24,816 bases of DNA from Candidatus Gracilibacteria bacterium GN02-872 (GTDB lineage: Bacteria; Patescibacteriota; Gracilibacteria; BD1-5; UBA6164). Below the pieces are notes generated by a model. The model did no database searches. It had not been told where the DNA came from and saw only the letters and a program-made list of their open reading frames with translations. How positions within the stretch are numbered: position 1 is the stretch's first letter; every line of letters starts with the position of its first letter. Location: assembly GCA_003260325.1 (NCBI GenBank), contig MOLU01000010.1, positions 1 through 24,816 of the forward strand, read 5' to 3'. This document shows, piece by piece, positions 1 through 10,425 of the stretch. The position numbers and the translations under genes were made by a program.

Positions 1-351
1 TATGTACAAAAGCAGATTTGAACAGATTTATAAGCAAAAAATTAACAGAGATGTTGTTCTAGATTTGATACCAATTATGAATTCAAATATTTTAAATGAA
101 TACTGAGAAAAAAATCTCAAAAGTTTAAAAATATTTCTGAAAATTTGGAATTAGAAAAAATAATCTCTTATTCTAATTGACTTTCTGGAGCTGATGTAGA
201 AGAAGTTATAAGAATAATTGTAGAAGAAAAAGCAATGCAAGAAATAGAGCGAATAGAAGTAAAAAATTTAGATTTTGAAGATTTCAAGAAAGCTATAGAT
301 AAAGTAAAAAGAAAAGAAAAAAAACAAATTTGATTTATAAAAAAATTTTAA
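1..351 (+). CDS. AAA+ ATPase, C-terminal fragment (5' truncated, apparent frameshift)
   Basis: This is the 3' end of a gene that enters from outside the window. Read with TGA as Gly, frame 1 from about position 46 to the TAA at 349-351 gives a C-terminal AAA+ region: an SRFD segment, then NGLSGADVEEVIRIIVEEKA, which matches the sensor-2/lid signature (SGADIE..) of FtsH/Cdc48-type ATPases, then a lysine-rich tail. The preceding 55 bases are open only in frame 3 (TKADLNRFISKKLTEML). Dropping one T at about 56-59 would join the two halves as ..TEML-SRFD.., so there is either a sequencing indel near the window end or a real frameshift. The stop lies 1 nt before the next start, suggesting co-transcription. 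The exact subfamily cannot be told. Confidence 0.6.
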
Positions 352-352
352 A

Positions 353-2419
353 ATGAAAGAGACTCTTGTAAACTTTGAAAACGAAAAACAAAAAAAATCT
401 TGAAAAAAAAATAATTATACAGATTACATAAAGAGTAAGATACAAAATATTTCAGAAAAAACTGAAAAAGAATATAAAATAGAGTTTCTTTTACATAGAT
501 TTTCTTTAGAAAATACAAAAGAAAATTTAGAGATTCTTGATTTATTTTGTGAAAATATAAATTTCAATTTAGAAAGTATTTGATGAAATCTAAAGCAAAA
601 TTTTGCTAGTTGAAATTATGAGATTATAAAATATTTTTTTGAAAATTTTGAAATAAATACTTTGGAGAAATTTCAAAACTTATCGAGTTTGATAACATGT
701 AGAGAAAAGCAAAATATAAAACTTATAGTAGAGAAACTTGAAATCAAAGATGAAAGTGATTTATTAGAAATTATTGATGTGATAAGATATACAAAACTAA
801 ATCTTTTAGAATTTTTTCTAAATAAAGATTTTGTGAATTCAGTTTATGATTTAAAAAAAATAGAAAATATTTTGCTTTACACAAAAGAAGCTGAAGTTAT
901 ATATTTTTTAGTTGAATATTTCAAAGTAAATTCTTTAGAAGAAATAAATATTTTAAATATTTTCTGAGAAAAAGAAATTTCTCAATATTGAAAAAATGTA
1001 ATAAGTTTATTGATAGATAAGCTAAATATCTCAAATTTGAAAGAATATGAAGATTTTTTTTGAGACGAATCCGTTTTTTTAGTTTTAAAAAGAATGAAAA
1101 GTTGAAATAGTGATAAAACTATGTATTTATTCAATTTTATAGAGAAATTTGAAATTACTTCTATAAAAGATTTTATAAAATTTTTTTATAAATATGATAT
1201 TGACAAAATCGTCAATTTTAATCTTTTTTCTTACTCACAAGCATTTTGATATTTCTCTTTACAGTCAAAAGAACATTTTGAAAAAATTTATAAATTTTTA
1301 GACAATAGAAGAATTAGTACAAACAAAAATTGTGATATTATAAAAAATCTTCATTTAGAATCTGACAAACTAAATGAAATAATCGATTTTTACTTAACTT
1401 ATAAAAAGCCAAAATCTCTTTTAAAAATATTTGATTTAATGATAGATCTAGAAGATTTGAAAGTAAATTTTGATTTAGAAAAAATAAAAACTTTTGATGA
1501 TTATAAAGATAAAAAATGATTTTTAAAATATGAAGAAATAGTTTCTGATTTTGAAAAACTTTTGTCTAAAATTGATTTAGCTGAAACAGAAAAACAAAAA
1601 GCTTTACAATCACTAAAAAATTATATTAAAACAAAAAATGATTCTTGATTGTGTGTTTTTATGAGTAAATTCGCAATTCCTTATTATCAAGAAGTATTTC
1701 ACAAAAAAGTTATTGAATCCATTTGCAATGAAGTGAGCAAAAATTTTTATATAAAAAAAGAAAATATTGATTTAAGAAGAATAGAAAGAATTGAATTTAT
1801 AGAAGCTTTTAAAATGTATAATAAAGCTGATTTAAATAAAAAAGATTTTGCTTGGATTTTGAAGAATTATTTACTTGGAAACTTTGATAATATTGAAGAA
1901 CAAAAGCAATTTGATACTTGAGCAAATCGTGCTTGGTTAAAGTTAAATTTAAATGAAGAACAGCAAAAAATTTGGCTTTCAAAAAATAAAGAAACTTTTT
2001 TTTATGAAAAAGGTGAACAATCAAAAGAAAAAGTTGAGAAAATCATAATCGAAAAGGAGCTTGATCCATTAAATATTTTGATGATGTGAAATCGGGTAAA
2101 TTGAAGCTGTTTTAGTTTTTATTCACCTTGAAAAAACTTTGCTTATGCTGTAGCAAATGCCGTTGATGTGAATAAATGAGTTTTTTTTATAAAAAATGAA
2201 AAATGAAACTTGATTTGAAGAACTTGCATTACCATTTGAAAAAATAAAAACCTTGTAAATTATAAAATTTATAAAACTTGACTTTGAGAAAATCTAGAAT
2301 TAGATTATATTTTTGCGGAATATTTAGCTATCTTATCAAGAAAAATGAAAATGATGATTAGTAGCAAAAAAGTTCCAACAGACACAATAGAATGCAAAGA
2401 AGTTTACTTTGACTTATAA
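353..2419 (+). CDS. Unknown 688-aa protein, code 25
   Basis: One continuous ORF of 688 aa when TGA is Gly, starting at an ATG one base after the preceding stop. I do not recognise the family. Residues 1 to about 550 are highly charged, rich in Lys, Glu, Asn, Ile and Phe, and look like a helical repeat-type scaffold without signal peptide or membrane segments. The C-terminal ~120 residues are different: they begin with DPLNILMMGN, followed by NGSCFSFYSPGKN, a VDVNKGVFFI strand and GNLIGRTCI. That looks like a compact globular domain with a conserved Gly/Cys loop, possibly an enzymatic or nucleic-acid-interacting module, but this is inference. Internal ATGs at 662 and 1649 are in the same frame and only look like separate genes under the standard code. 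Confidence 0.8.
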
Positions 2420-2420
2420 A

Positions 2421-2450
2421 AAAGTAGAAATTTAAATAATTTCTACTTTT
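2421..2450. terminator. Bidirectional hairpin terminator
   Basis: A perfect 12-bp stem (2421-2432 with 2438-2449) with a 5-nt loop, A-rich on the left and T-rich on the right, lies between the convergent 688-aa gene and the short priA. The priA stop codon (2443-2445 on the minus strand) lies inside the right arm. Confidence 0.8.
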
Positions 2451-3393
2451 TAAATTTTTCAAAAAGATTTAATAACTTATAATCTCAGTTTATAGCCTTA
2501 TACATAGAATTTACGCTTGGTGTTCAGCTTGCTAAAAGTAGTTTACATCAATTTAAATCTGAAATCTTATTTGCTATTTCTATAGCATTGTATCGAGGAG
2601 TTTGATCAGAAATATAAGAATTGTCATGTTCTTCATCAATTATAATAATTCACAAATCAGAAAAAGGATAAAATAGAGCTGAACGAGTTCAAATAACTAT
2701 TTTTGCTTTTCAACTAGCTATGTCTAAAAAATATTCTGTTTTTTTAGCTTCAGAAACTGTTGAATTTAGAATTATTAAGTTTTTTCAAAAAAAATTTTCT
2801 AATCTACTTGCGATTTGATTTGTCAAAACTATCTCAGGAATCAAAAGAAGACTTTGTTTTCACTCTTTTAAATATTTTTCTAAAAGTTTTATATAAATTT
2901 CAGTTTTTCAGCTTCCTGTAACTCAAAAAAGTAATATTTTCTTATTCTCTTCTTTTATAATTTCTTTAAAAAGGCTTTGTTGAGCTGTAGTCAAAGAATT
3001 CTTTTTTTCAGAAAAATATTTATATTCTTTTATTTTTTCTTTTAATTTTCCTTTTTTTACTTTTTCTACCAGATTTTTTGGTAAAAATAAATTTAAAGAA
3101 TTATGAATCGGAGAGAAATAATTTTTTGAAATAAATTTCAAAAGTTCGATTCTATAACCGTTTATAAAACTTTTTTGATTTGTTATTTCTTCTATTTTTT
3201 TAATTTTTGATTTTTCTATTTTTTCAGGAACATCCTCAAAAATCTCATAAATTACTCAAAAAGTTTCTTTTTCTCAAAGAAATATTTTTACAATCTGGCC
3301 AATTTTTATATCTTTTTCAAAATTTTTAGGAATTTCATAAGTAAATCAAAATTCATCAAAAGATTTTCCGAATGGAATCACATATCAAAACAT
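2443..3393 (-). CDS. priA: PriA-like primosomal helicase, C-terminally shortened
   Basis: 316 aa against roughly 700 or more for a full PriA. The N-terminal part resembles the PriA 3'-DNA-binding domain (start MFGYVIPFG). It is followed by a DEAH helicase lobe with Walker A GVTGSGKTEIY, an LLLIPEI segment, the GTRSALFYPF motif and Walker B IIDEEHD. The protein ends just after motif III (LLASGTPS, usual form SATPS) and a short ..YKLLNLFEKFKK tail. The second RecA-like lobe, the arginine finger and the zinc-binding cysteines are all missing. The stop sits within a terminator hairpin, which fits a 3' deletion. It lies 1 nt downstream of dnaX and is probably co-transcribed. It could be a decaying gene, or a DNA-binding/replisome factor without helicase activity. 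Confidence 0.8.
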
Positions 3394-3394
3394 T

Positions 3395-4816
3395 TTATTC
3401 TATAATTATTTTAAAATCTTTAAATCAAAGGTCTTCTAGAGATTTCAGCATTACAACTCTATTATCGGCATTTTCTAAGTTTAGTCTTGCCATTTTTGTT
3501 TTTGGTTCAAACCTCAAAATCTGTTCTTCAAGCGAAAAAATTATTCACCTCAAACTCATTGTCAAAGCTCACTTTCATCAATTCTGTTTTACTTCTAAGA
3601 TAAATTTTTCCAAATCAAAATTTCAATTACTTTTTTCTAATTTTTCTGTGTTTTTTAGCTTTGATTCAGAAAAATCAATTTCTCAAAAAATATCATTTAA
3701 ATCTTCTTCTTTTAATTCTTCTTTTTCTATTTTTTTTACAGGATTTTCTATTTTTTCTTCTTTTTTAGAAATATTTTTCGTAGGAATTTTTTCAATAATT
3801 TCAGTGTTTTTATAATTTCAAATTATTTTTAAAATTCAAACTAAAAATGTAGTATTTTCATCTAAAGAATACTTTGTTTTAGCATAAGTTTCATCCAAAA
3901 TCTCAAAAATATTTATCAAATCTGAAATTTCTTTTTTATTTTTTAAATCTGAAATAATCCTATCTTTTACAGAAAAAATTAATTCTTTGAAAAATAATTT
4001 CAAGTTTTTTCAGGAATCAATAATTTTATCAAAATCATCAATTATTGATAAATCTTTATTTTTAAGCTTTTCTATAAAATTTTGTCTTTCTTCAAGAGAG
4101 CTTATTCAAAGCTTCTCAACTATTTTTTGATAATTTATTTCTTTGTCTTCTATCAGCTGTTCAAAAAGAGAAATAGCATTTCTAAGTCCTCAATTTGAAC
4201 TTGAAATAATATAATTTAGAGAATCTTCATCGATTTTTATATCTTCAGATTTAGCTATAAATAACAATCTCTCACGAATACTATCGTTATCAATTCTTTT
4301 AAAATCATATCTTTGACAGCGACTGATAATAGTTTCTGGAACCTTATGCGTTTCTGTAGTAGCTAGGATAAATTTCACATGCTTTGGTGGTTCTTCAAGT
4401 ATTTTCAAAAGCGCATTAAAAGCTCATTTGCTCAACATATGAACTTCATCAATTATATAAACTTTGAATTTGGTTTTTGTTGGAGCAAATTGTGCTTTTT
4501 CGATGATTTCCCTTATGTTATCAACTCAAGTATGGCTTGCAGCATCGATTTCTATGATATCAATAAGTTTTTCCTCAGCAAATTCCTTACAAACTTCGCA
4601 TTCTAAACAGGGATTTCATTCGTGAGGATTTAAACAATTTATAGCCTTTGCAAATATTCTAGCTGTACTTGTTTTCCCTGTTCATCTTGGTCAGCAGAAA
4701 AGATAAGCTCAAACTGTCTTTTCTTCGCAAATAGCTTTTTTCAAAGTTTCTTTTATAAAATTTTGTCCAACTAAATTATCAAAGTCTTGAGGTCTATATT
4801 TTGTGTAAAGTGACAT
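3395..4816 (-). CDS. dnaX: DNA polymerase III clamp-loader subunit gamma/tau
   Basis: 473 aa starting MSLYTKYRPQDFDNLVGQ, the classic DnaX N-terminus. In order: Walker A GPRGTGKTSTAR; a zinc module with four cysteines (C-x8-C-x2-C-x2-C around INCLNPHEGNPCLECEVC); IDAASHTGVD; Walker B YIIDEVHML; LLKILEEPP; and sensor 1 ILATTETHKVPETIISRC. The lid and collar domains follow, then a Lys/Glu linker and a small C-terminal domain near ENADNRVVML. It drives ATP-dependent loading of the beta clamp. TGA encodes the glycines of the P-loop, which confirms the recoding. A promoter candidate lies 30-60 bp upstream; the short priA follows after 1 nt. Confidence 0.95.
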
Positions 4817-4849
4817 TTTTTATATCAAATTTAAGGTATATTTTTATTT

Positions 4850-4877
4850 ATTTTATCCAAAAAATATTTATTTACAA
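4850..4877 (-). promoter_or_regulatory. Candidate promoter of dnaX-priA
   Basis: On the minus strand TTGTAA (4872-4877), a 16-bp spacer and TAAAAT (4850-4855), about 34 bp before the dnaX ATG. The same 16-bp spacing is seen at other promoters in this window. Confidence 0.45.
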
Positions 4878-4944
4878 GTTGATTTTTTTCACTCTAATTT
4901 TAAAGAAAATAAATATATTATAGAAAATATTATAAAAAATATAA

Positions 4945-4971
4945 TTTGAGAAAATTCTTTTAATTCTCAAA
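4945..4971 (-). terminator. Probable terminator of the membrane-protein gene
   Basis: Inverted repeat TTTGAGAA (4945-4952) with TTCTCAAA (4964-4971), overlapping the stop codon of the minus-strand gene and followed on that strand by an A/T-rich tract with a T run. The stem is AT-rich, so termination efficiency is uncertain. Confidence 0.45.
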
Positions 4972-5709
4972 ATAAATAAGTCTTATATGAGTATTTATAA
5001 ATATAAATAAAAATAATTGTAAATATCGAAGAGTAGAATAAATAAAATATTTTTCTAAAAATTTTTTATTTGAAAATGCTATAAAAAAGTTTGCCATAAA
5101 TCATCAAATTGGTAATATTCTCGGTAAAACTCAGTAAAAGACTAAGTTATTTGAAATATGCTTTATAAATTTATGTTTATAATTTATTAATAAATAAGCT
5201 AAACTTAAATAAATTGAAGTATTAAAGCTATAATGAAAAATATCTTTTAATAAATTTTTATCATCTACAAACGAAATAAAGCTTAAACATCAAATAGATA
5301 TGATGAATAAAATATTTAAAACCAATCAAAAAAGAATAAAGTTAAATTTTTTAAAGATTGAAATAACTAATTTATTTTCTAATATTTTTTTAAGTAAAAC
5401 TCAAATTCAAAAAATAATAAATGATCACAAAAATATTCCTAAAAAAATGGAAAAAGGTTCTAAAAAATAATTTAAAATCAATTGGTTTGATCAATCAAAT
5501 CATAAAGATAAGTCTTTCTTAATTCAGAAACTATTATAAATATAATGAATAAATTTATCGTAAAAATAAAGCAAATAATAGAAGAAAAAGTCTTTCTCTT
5601 GAAAACTTTCTAAGTATACTAATTCATTACTTAAGTAGCGAATATACTCAAATCAATCATATTTTGATATTTCATATTTTGATATAAAATCAAAAATCTT
5701 TTCAAACAT
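4960..5709 (-). CDS. Unknown integral membrane protein, 249 aa
   Basis: A code-25 ORF of 249 aa starting MFEKIFDFISKYEISKYDG. The first ~90 residues are charged and Tyr/Phe-rich and look cytosolic. Then come about five hydrophobic segments: around FSIFLGIFLGSFIIFGIGVL, FILFGLVLNILFIISIG, TSIYLSLAYLLI, LPRILPIGGFMANFFIAF and YLQLFLFIFINT. The arrangement is loosely like Yip1/DUF-type membrane proteins, but I see no diagnostic motif and assign no function. A good promoter (TTGATT-16-TATAAT) lies just upstream on the minus strand. Island 1 lies directly behind its 5' end in the opposite direction. dnaX follows on the same strand after 143 bp with its own promoter. Confidence 0.75.
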
Positions 5710-5740
5710 AAAATATTTTTATTAATAATTTAATAGCTAA

Positions 5741-5768
5741 ATTATATTGACTTTAAATAAAAAATCAA
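5741..5768 (-). promoter_or_regulatory. Promoter of the membrane-protein gene
   Basis: Minus strand TTGATT (5763-5768), a 16-bp spacer and TATAAT (5741-5746), 32 bp before the ATG at 5709. No equally good promoter is visible on the plus strand for the divergent secreted-protein gene. Confidence 0.6.
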
Positions 5769-5823
5769 TTCTGAAGCCTTTTAAAATTAAAGGTTATTGT
5801 CAATTTTCATTGGAGTTTTTTTT

Positions 5824-6660
5824 ATGAAGACAAAATATTTATCTCTTACTGTTTCTTTAATGTTTTTCCCTTATGCACATGGTGTTCAAGGTTGTGGAAT
5901 ACATTCACCTAATGGTTATGTTAAAGATTTTGAAAAAAATAATGTTTGTGCCTTTAGAAAAGTAAATTCAAGAACTCGTGTTTTTGTTGCAAATCTTAAA
6001 AGTGGTGCAAGAGTAAATTTTTCTGTTGAAAAAGTTGGTAATAGCAAAGAAAGATTGAAAAATGGAAAGTATGATTTCTTCTATAAAAGAAAATATATAA
6101 ATGATTTTATGGGAGGTAATAAAGTTGTGATTAATGGTCAATTTTTTAGTATGGACAATAGTGCAAAAGCTTTCTTATCATTTCCTATAAAGTATTATGG
6201 AAATAATGTAATTTCTGAAGGTCCTGATATGAGATTAAATGGTGGAGGGAGAACAGAATGGGATTTTAGAACATTAATTTTTTATGAAAATTATCGTTTT
6301 AGTATGGCTAATGTTAAGCCTTATAAAGTTTCTGACATTAATTTAAGAAAAAAATTAATTGTTGGTCTCAGACCTGATTATAATGGACCTGAAGTAAGAG
6401 CTAATTCTTCTATTGGTAGAACTTATGTTGGTGTAAGAAACACAAATTACACTTCACCAAGTAGTTTTCAAAAAGAAATAATACTTTTTGCTGTATCTGA
6501 TAGCGCAACTACAGGACAAATGATAAATTTATTAAATGATTGGAACGTTTCTAAAGAAAACATGATAATGTTTGATGGATCTGCTTCTTCTCAGTATAAA
6601 TTTTCTAATACTTCTCTAGATTTTAGTCGTAGGATTCCTATGGTTTTCACGATTAATTAA
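5824..6660 (+). CDS. Secreted NAGPA/DUF2233-like protein, standard-code gene
   Basis: 278 aa from the ATG at 5824, chosen because GGAG (5812-5815) lies 8 nt upstream; the frame also extends to a TTG at 5797. The N-terminus MKTKYLSLTVSLMFFPYAHG is a signal peptide, and VQGC at residues 21-24 could serve as an imperfect lipobox. Two motifs fit the phosphodiester glycosidase (NAGPA, DUF2233) fold: VVINGQFF at about residues 100-107 and MFDGSASSQ at about 249-257 (family forms NGGFF and DGGGSS). That family cleaves or binds phosphodiester-linked sugars outside the cell. All 21 glycines are GGN and none is TGA, unlike every neighbour, and the gene uses an SD site. It is wedged between two minus-strand native genes and has its own terminator. 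Transfer from a standard-code donor is the simplest reading. Confidence 0.8.
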   Translation: MKTKYLSLTVSLMFFPYAHGVQGCGIHSPNGYVKDFEKNNVCAFRKVNSRTRVFVANLKSGARVNFSVEKVGNSKERLKNGKYDFFYKRKYINDFMGGNKVVINGQFFSMDNSAKAFLSFPIKYYGNNVISEGPDMRLNGGGRTEWDFRTLIFYENYRFSMANVKPYKVSDINLRKKLIVGLRPDYNGPEVRANSSIGRTYVGVRNTNYTSPSSFQKEIILFAVSDSATTGQMINLLNDWNVSKENMIMFDGSASSQYKFSNTSLDFSRRIPMVFTIN

Positions 6661-6679
6661 GAAAGTTGCAATATTTTAA

Positions 6680-6712
6680 AGCATTAACCTTCAATTGGTT
6701 AATGCTTTTTTT
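6680..6712. terminator. Rho-independent terminator between island 1 and murE
   Basis: Stem AGCATTAACC (6680-6689) with GGTTAATGCT (6697-6706), a 7-nt loop and a run of seven T. The murE stop codon (6711-6713, minus) touches its end; on that strand the hairpin is followed by TTTAAAAT, so it may serve both genes. Confidence 0.85.
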
Positions 6713-8021
6713 AATTTTTAATAATCTGATTATCTTTTATTCCCTTAAGAATCTCTAAAATAACAGTTTTATCGTGCCAAGGAACTGCTCAAGAATTTGT
6801 AACCATAGTATGTTCATCTCATTTTCAAGCTACAAGCAAGCAATCTCACTTTTTTAAGGCAAAAATTCAAGCCTCTATTGCTTCCCTTCTAGTTGGAATT
6901 ATCCAAAAATTTTCTCATTCTTTTCTTTTTATTCCTGGTAAAACATCTTTTATGATTTTTTCGGTTTTTTCTGCGTAATCATCGTCTTGTGTTAAGATTA
7001 TAACATCAGAATTTCTATCAACAATTCTTCACATTTCTGGTCTTTTTGTTTTGTCTCTACTTCATGTAGCTCAAAATACTGTTACTATTTTATTGTAATT
7101 GTAATTTCTTAAGCTTGTCAAAACTTTTTCTAGTGCGTCAGCTGTGTGAGCATAATCAACATAAATATCAGCTCAAATATCATTTTCTACTTTTTCCATT
7201 CTTCCTGGAACTCAAGTTACATCTTTTATCATTTCAGGAATTTTTTTTGGATCTATTCAAAATGCTATAAAAACACAAACAGCTGCCAAAATATTTTCTA
7301 CATTGAATTGGCCTTTCAAAGAAGTTTCTATTTTTATTACACTTCAAGCTGTTGTAATATCAAACTTTGTAGTTTGTCCTTCTATTCTTAGATTTTCAGC
7401 TCTTACATTTGCATTTCAAGCATCTCAATATTTATAAAGAGAATCATAAGTTTGGTCCAAAAAATCATCTAAATAAGCAGAGTTCATATTTAAAACTGCT
7501 GTTTTTTTGATTCAAGGTTTTCTTTTATAAGCAATTAATTTTTTAAATATTGTAAGCTTGGTTTTTACATAATCCCTCATAGTTCTGTGTAAATCTAAAT
7601 GATCTTGGGTGATATTTGTCAATACACAAATATCGTATTCTATTCACCAAATTCTATGCATTTTTATTCAATGGCTTGCAGTCTCTATAATTGCAATTTC
7701 ACATCATTTTTCTTTTGCCATTTTCAAATATTTTTGCAATAAAAATGGATCTGGTGAAGTCATTTTTGTATTATTTACAAATTCTTGATCTCAAATTATT
7801 ACATTTACAGTTGTAAACATAAATACTTTTTTACCTTCTTTTATGAGTCATCTTGCAATAATATTACAAGTTGTTGTTTTTCAATTTGTACCTGTAACAC
7901 CAACTATAATCATATTTTTTGAAGGAAATCAGTTTATTATATTTGCAGTAATTGCTCTTAGTTTATGATAAGTTAATCTAGCAGGATTATCAAGGGAAAT
8001 CATAGATTTAAGGTTTCACAT
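6711..8021 (-). CDS. murE: UDP-MurNAc-tripeptide synthetase, MurE-type Mur ligase
   Basis: 436 aa starting MGNLKSMISLDNPARLTYHK, with the second codon TGA as Gly. The central ATPase has P-loop GVTGTNGKTTTCNII (~residues 40-54), MTSPDP, ETASHGI and the Mur ligase signature LTNITQDHLDLH. The C-terminal domain has GRMEKVEN, DYAHTADALEKV, FGATGSRDKTKRPEMG and TQDDDYAEKTEKII, then KGDEHTMV. It adds the third residue of the peptidoglycan stem peptide. The canonical DNPR of meso-DAP ligases is replaced by QDDDYA, so the amino acid added cannot be stated. The N-terminal UDP-binding domain is abbreviated to about 40 residues, as I recall for CPR MurE proteins. It starts 5 nt after the DUF4012 stop and is probably one transcript with it. 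Confidence 0.92.
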
Positions 8022-8026
8022 ATTTT

Positions 8027-10267
8027 TTAATCTTTATAAATAAAATCGCTTTCTATATCATTGTAATTACTTTGTTTTCCAAAAACATTGAAAAGGATTT
8101 GAAAATCTCTGATTCAAGGTTGTTTGAAAAATTTATAAGAATAAGGCTTACAAGATTTATTTTTCAGTTTGTATTCTACATCATAAGAGCTAGTTTGTCA
8201 AGCTTTTGTTTCTGTATATAATTCTATTATTTTATAGTTTTCATCTTCTTTTAGTTTTTGTCACTCTTTCAGTTTTACTTCAGCATTTTTTGGAACAAGC
8301 ACGCGCAAATAACTTTTATTATCTCATCTTCATTGAATATTTATAATATCATTTATGTTTTTTCATAGCTTATTGTATTTATCAAGGATTTGATTTACAT
8401 AAGTTTCATTTTCTGAAGAGTAAGTATGAGTATTAAATATTTTTAAATTTGTTTCAAAATCACAAGAATTTTCAACTTTTTTAACTGTTTTCTCGTATCT
8501 GTAGTCTATATATCTATCAGATTTATTTCATCAAATCGAAGTATAAACTGGATAATCAAAATCTAAAGTTTCTCTAAAATTTATTTCTCAATTTAGTCAT
8601 AATTTCCATAAAAGGCTATTTTCAACTGGATGGAATGAATAAAAAACTATATCTCTATTTTTTATATGTTTTGAAATAATTTTTAAATAATCATAATATT
8701 TTTTCTCAGAATTCAGTCTTTCAGCTAATTCTTCAGCAAAAAGGAAAAGTGCTTGTTTTGGTGTTCAAAGAGTTCATTCTCTAAAGACTTCAGCTTCAAC
8801 TAGAGTAGAAATCATTATTGAAAAATTTTCTTCTTTTATTTCTGTTTGAAAAGTATTTGAGTAAAGTCAGTCAATAGATTTTAATAAATCAAGAACCAAG
8901 TTTTGATTTATAAATATAATTCAATCAACTTGCTGATCTATTTTATCAAGAAAAAACTTTATTTTATTAGCTGAGTCTTTTATTTCAGGAAAATAATTTG
9001 CGTCTCTAAGTCAAAACGTTTGAGTTATTTTATTTAATCATTCTGGTGCTTTTTCTTTATCTTTTGCTGGATAAACTTGATTTATAGACCATTCCAAAGC
9101 ATAAACATCTTTTTTCTCAATATTTGTAACTTTTCATCTTTCTACATCAATAAAAGCCATACTTCATGCAAAACCTCAACTTGCTCTTATTTCATCATTA
9201 TTCTGAAAAACAACTAAATATCTTCTTGGTTTGTATTCTCAAAGAATTGAAAGAAGTGTATCATAGTTTTTATTTATTTTATCAAGAATTATCAAAGTTT
9301 CGTTTATTTTATCTTTTACTTGGGAAAGTTTTTGATTTAGAGATTTATCTCATAAATCAGTTATTTTGTTGTATTCTACGTAAGTATTTACAAGCAAGTT
9401 ATTTATTTCTGAGTAATTATTCTTAAGTTTTTCAAAAATATTTGTTAAATAAAGATTATTTGGTCAACCAGCTTTTTTCACTTCAGAATCAATATTTTCA
9501 TATAAGTCTATTGTTTCCAAAATCAAGTTTGAAATGTTTTTTCATCAATCAATTATATGATTTACGTTTCTTACGTTTTCAAAAGGTAAAAATGAAACAG
9601 GAAAAAATAAAACTTTTGCAAAAAATAATCTACTTTTTGAAGAATTAACAATATCTTTTGTTTTTTCCAAATCTCAAAGTCAATCTTTTAGTAAAATCAA
9701 ATTTGAATACGAAGTTTTAACTAAAACCTCAATAATTGTTTTATCTAAAATTCACAAAAAAACAATAAATAACAGAATTACAAAAATTTTAAAATAATTT
9801 ATTTTTTGCTTAATTTTGTAAAGAGGATAAACCTGAAATCACTTTTTTGTATTTTTTTCTATAAATTTTTCTACAAATATTTCCTCTTTTTTGTCTTCTT
9901 TTTCTTCGATTTCATCTTTTACTTCTTGAGCTGTGACAAAATCTTTCTTTTGTATTTTTGGAAGCTCAAAATTTTTTATTTTAAAAATAGTTGTTGCAAC
10001 TTTTTTCTTAAGAGAATTTTTTTTATCTTCAGAATGCAAATCAATAATTTTTTCGTGTTCAGAAAAGTATATAGCATCAAAATTACTAGTTTTATTTTTT
10101 TCCAACTTTATAATCATTTTTGGTCTCATACTTAGATTTTTTTTATTTGTTACTAAATCACATAAAATTTTTTCTCTAAGTTTTGAGACTTTTAAAGTTA
10201 GATTTATCGAATCAGACAAATCTATAGTTTCTTCAAGTCAAGGTTGTAAATCATTTATTTGCTCCAT
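8027..10267 (-). CDS. Membrane-anchored DUF4012 protein
   Basis: 746 aa as one code-25 ORF starting MEQINDLQPGLEETIDL. Residues 1 to ~157 are charged and probably cytosolic, with a Lys/Glu-rich stretch (EVKDEIEEKEDKKEE). One membrane helix at about 158-178 (YFKIFVILLFIVFLGILD) follows, then a long extracytoplasmic region. The DUF4012 signature is clear near the middle: RRYLVVFQNNDEIRASGGFAG, where a QNN-E-R--GGF motif is typical. The family is common in CPR and in Gram-positive cell-surface loci, and its function is unknown; proximity to murE suggests a cell-envelope role (inference). The 126-aa fragment at 9839-10219 and the downstream part are one protein, joined through TGA at about residue 143. 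Confidence 0.88.
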
Positions 10268-10360
10268 TTTTTTATTGTAAAAATATTTGCTATTATTTTA
10301 CTTATTTTATTCAAATAAACAAGAAAAAATATTTATTTTTTTGAATACAGAAAAATACTC

Positions 10361-10388
10361 TTGACAATAATTATAAATATTTTATAAT
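10361..10388 (+). promoter_or_regulatory. Promoter of island 2 unit 1
   Basis: Consensus TTGACA (10361-10366), a 16-bp spacer and TATAAT (10383-10388). It lies in the 158-bp divergent intergenic region upstream of the DUF4012 gene. AGGAG follows at 10415-10419, 6 nt before the start. Confidence 0.8.
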
Positions 10389-10425
10389 ATTACATATTTT
10401 TCAAAATTAAAAAAAGGAGTCATAT

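Noticed and set aside
3372..3815. 147-codon standard-code ORF on the + strand
   Set aside because: It lies antisense to the C-terminal half of dnaX and the priA start, and its Phe/Ser-rich composition is the mirror of AT-rich coding sequence.
5784..6693. Inverted TAACCTT(C/T)AATT at both sides of island 1 as transposon ends
   Set aside because: An 11 of 12 match in AT-rich DNA, and the right copy is part of the terminator loop; no target duplication or transposase seen.
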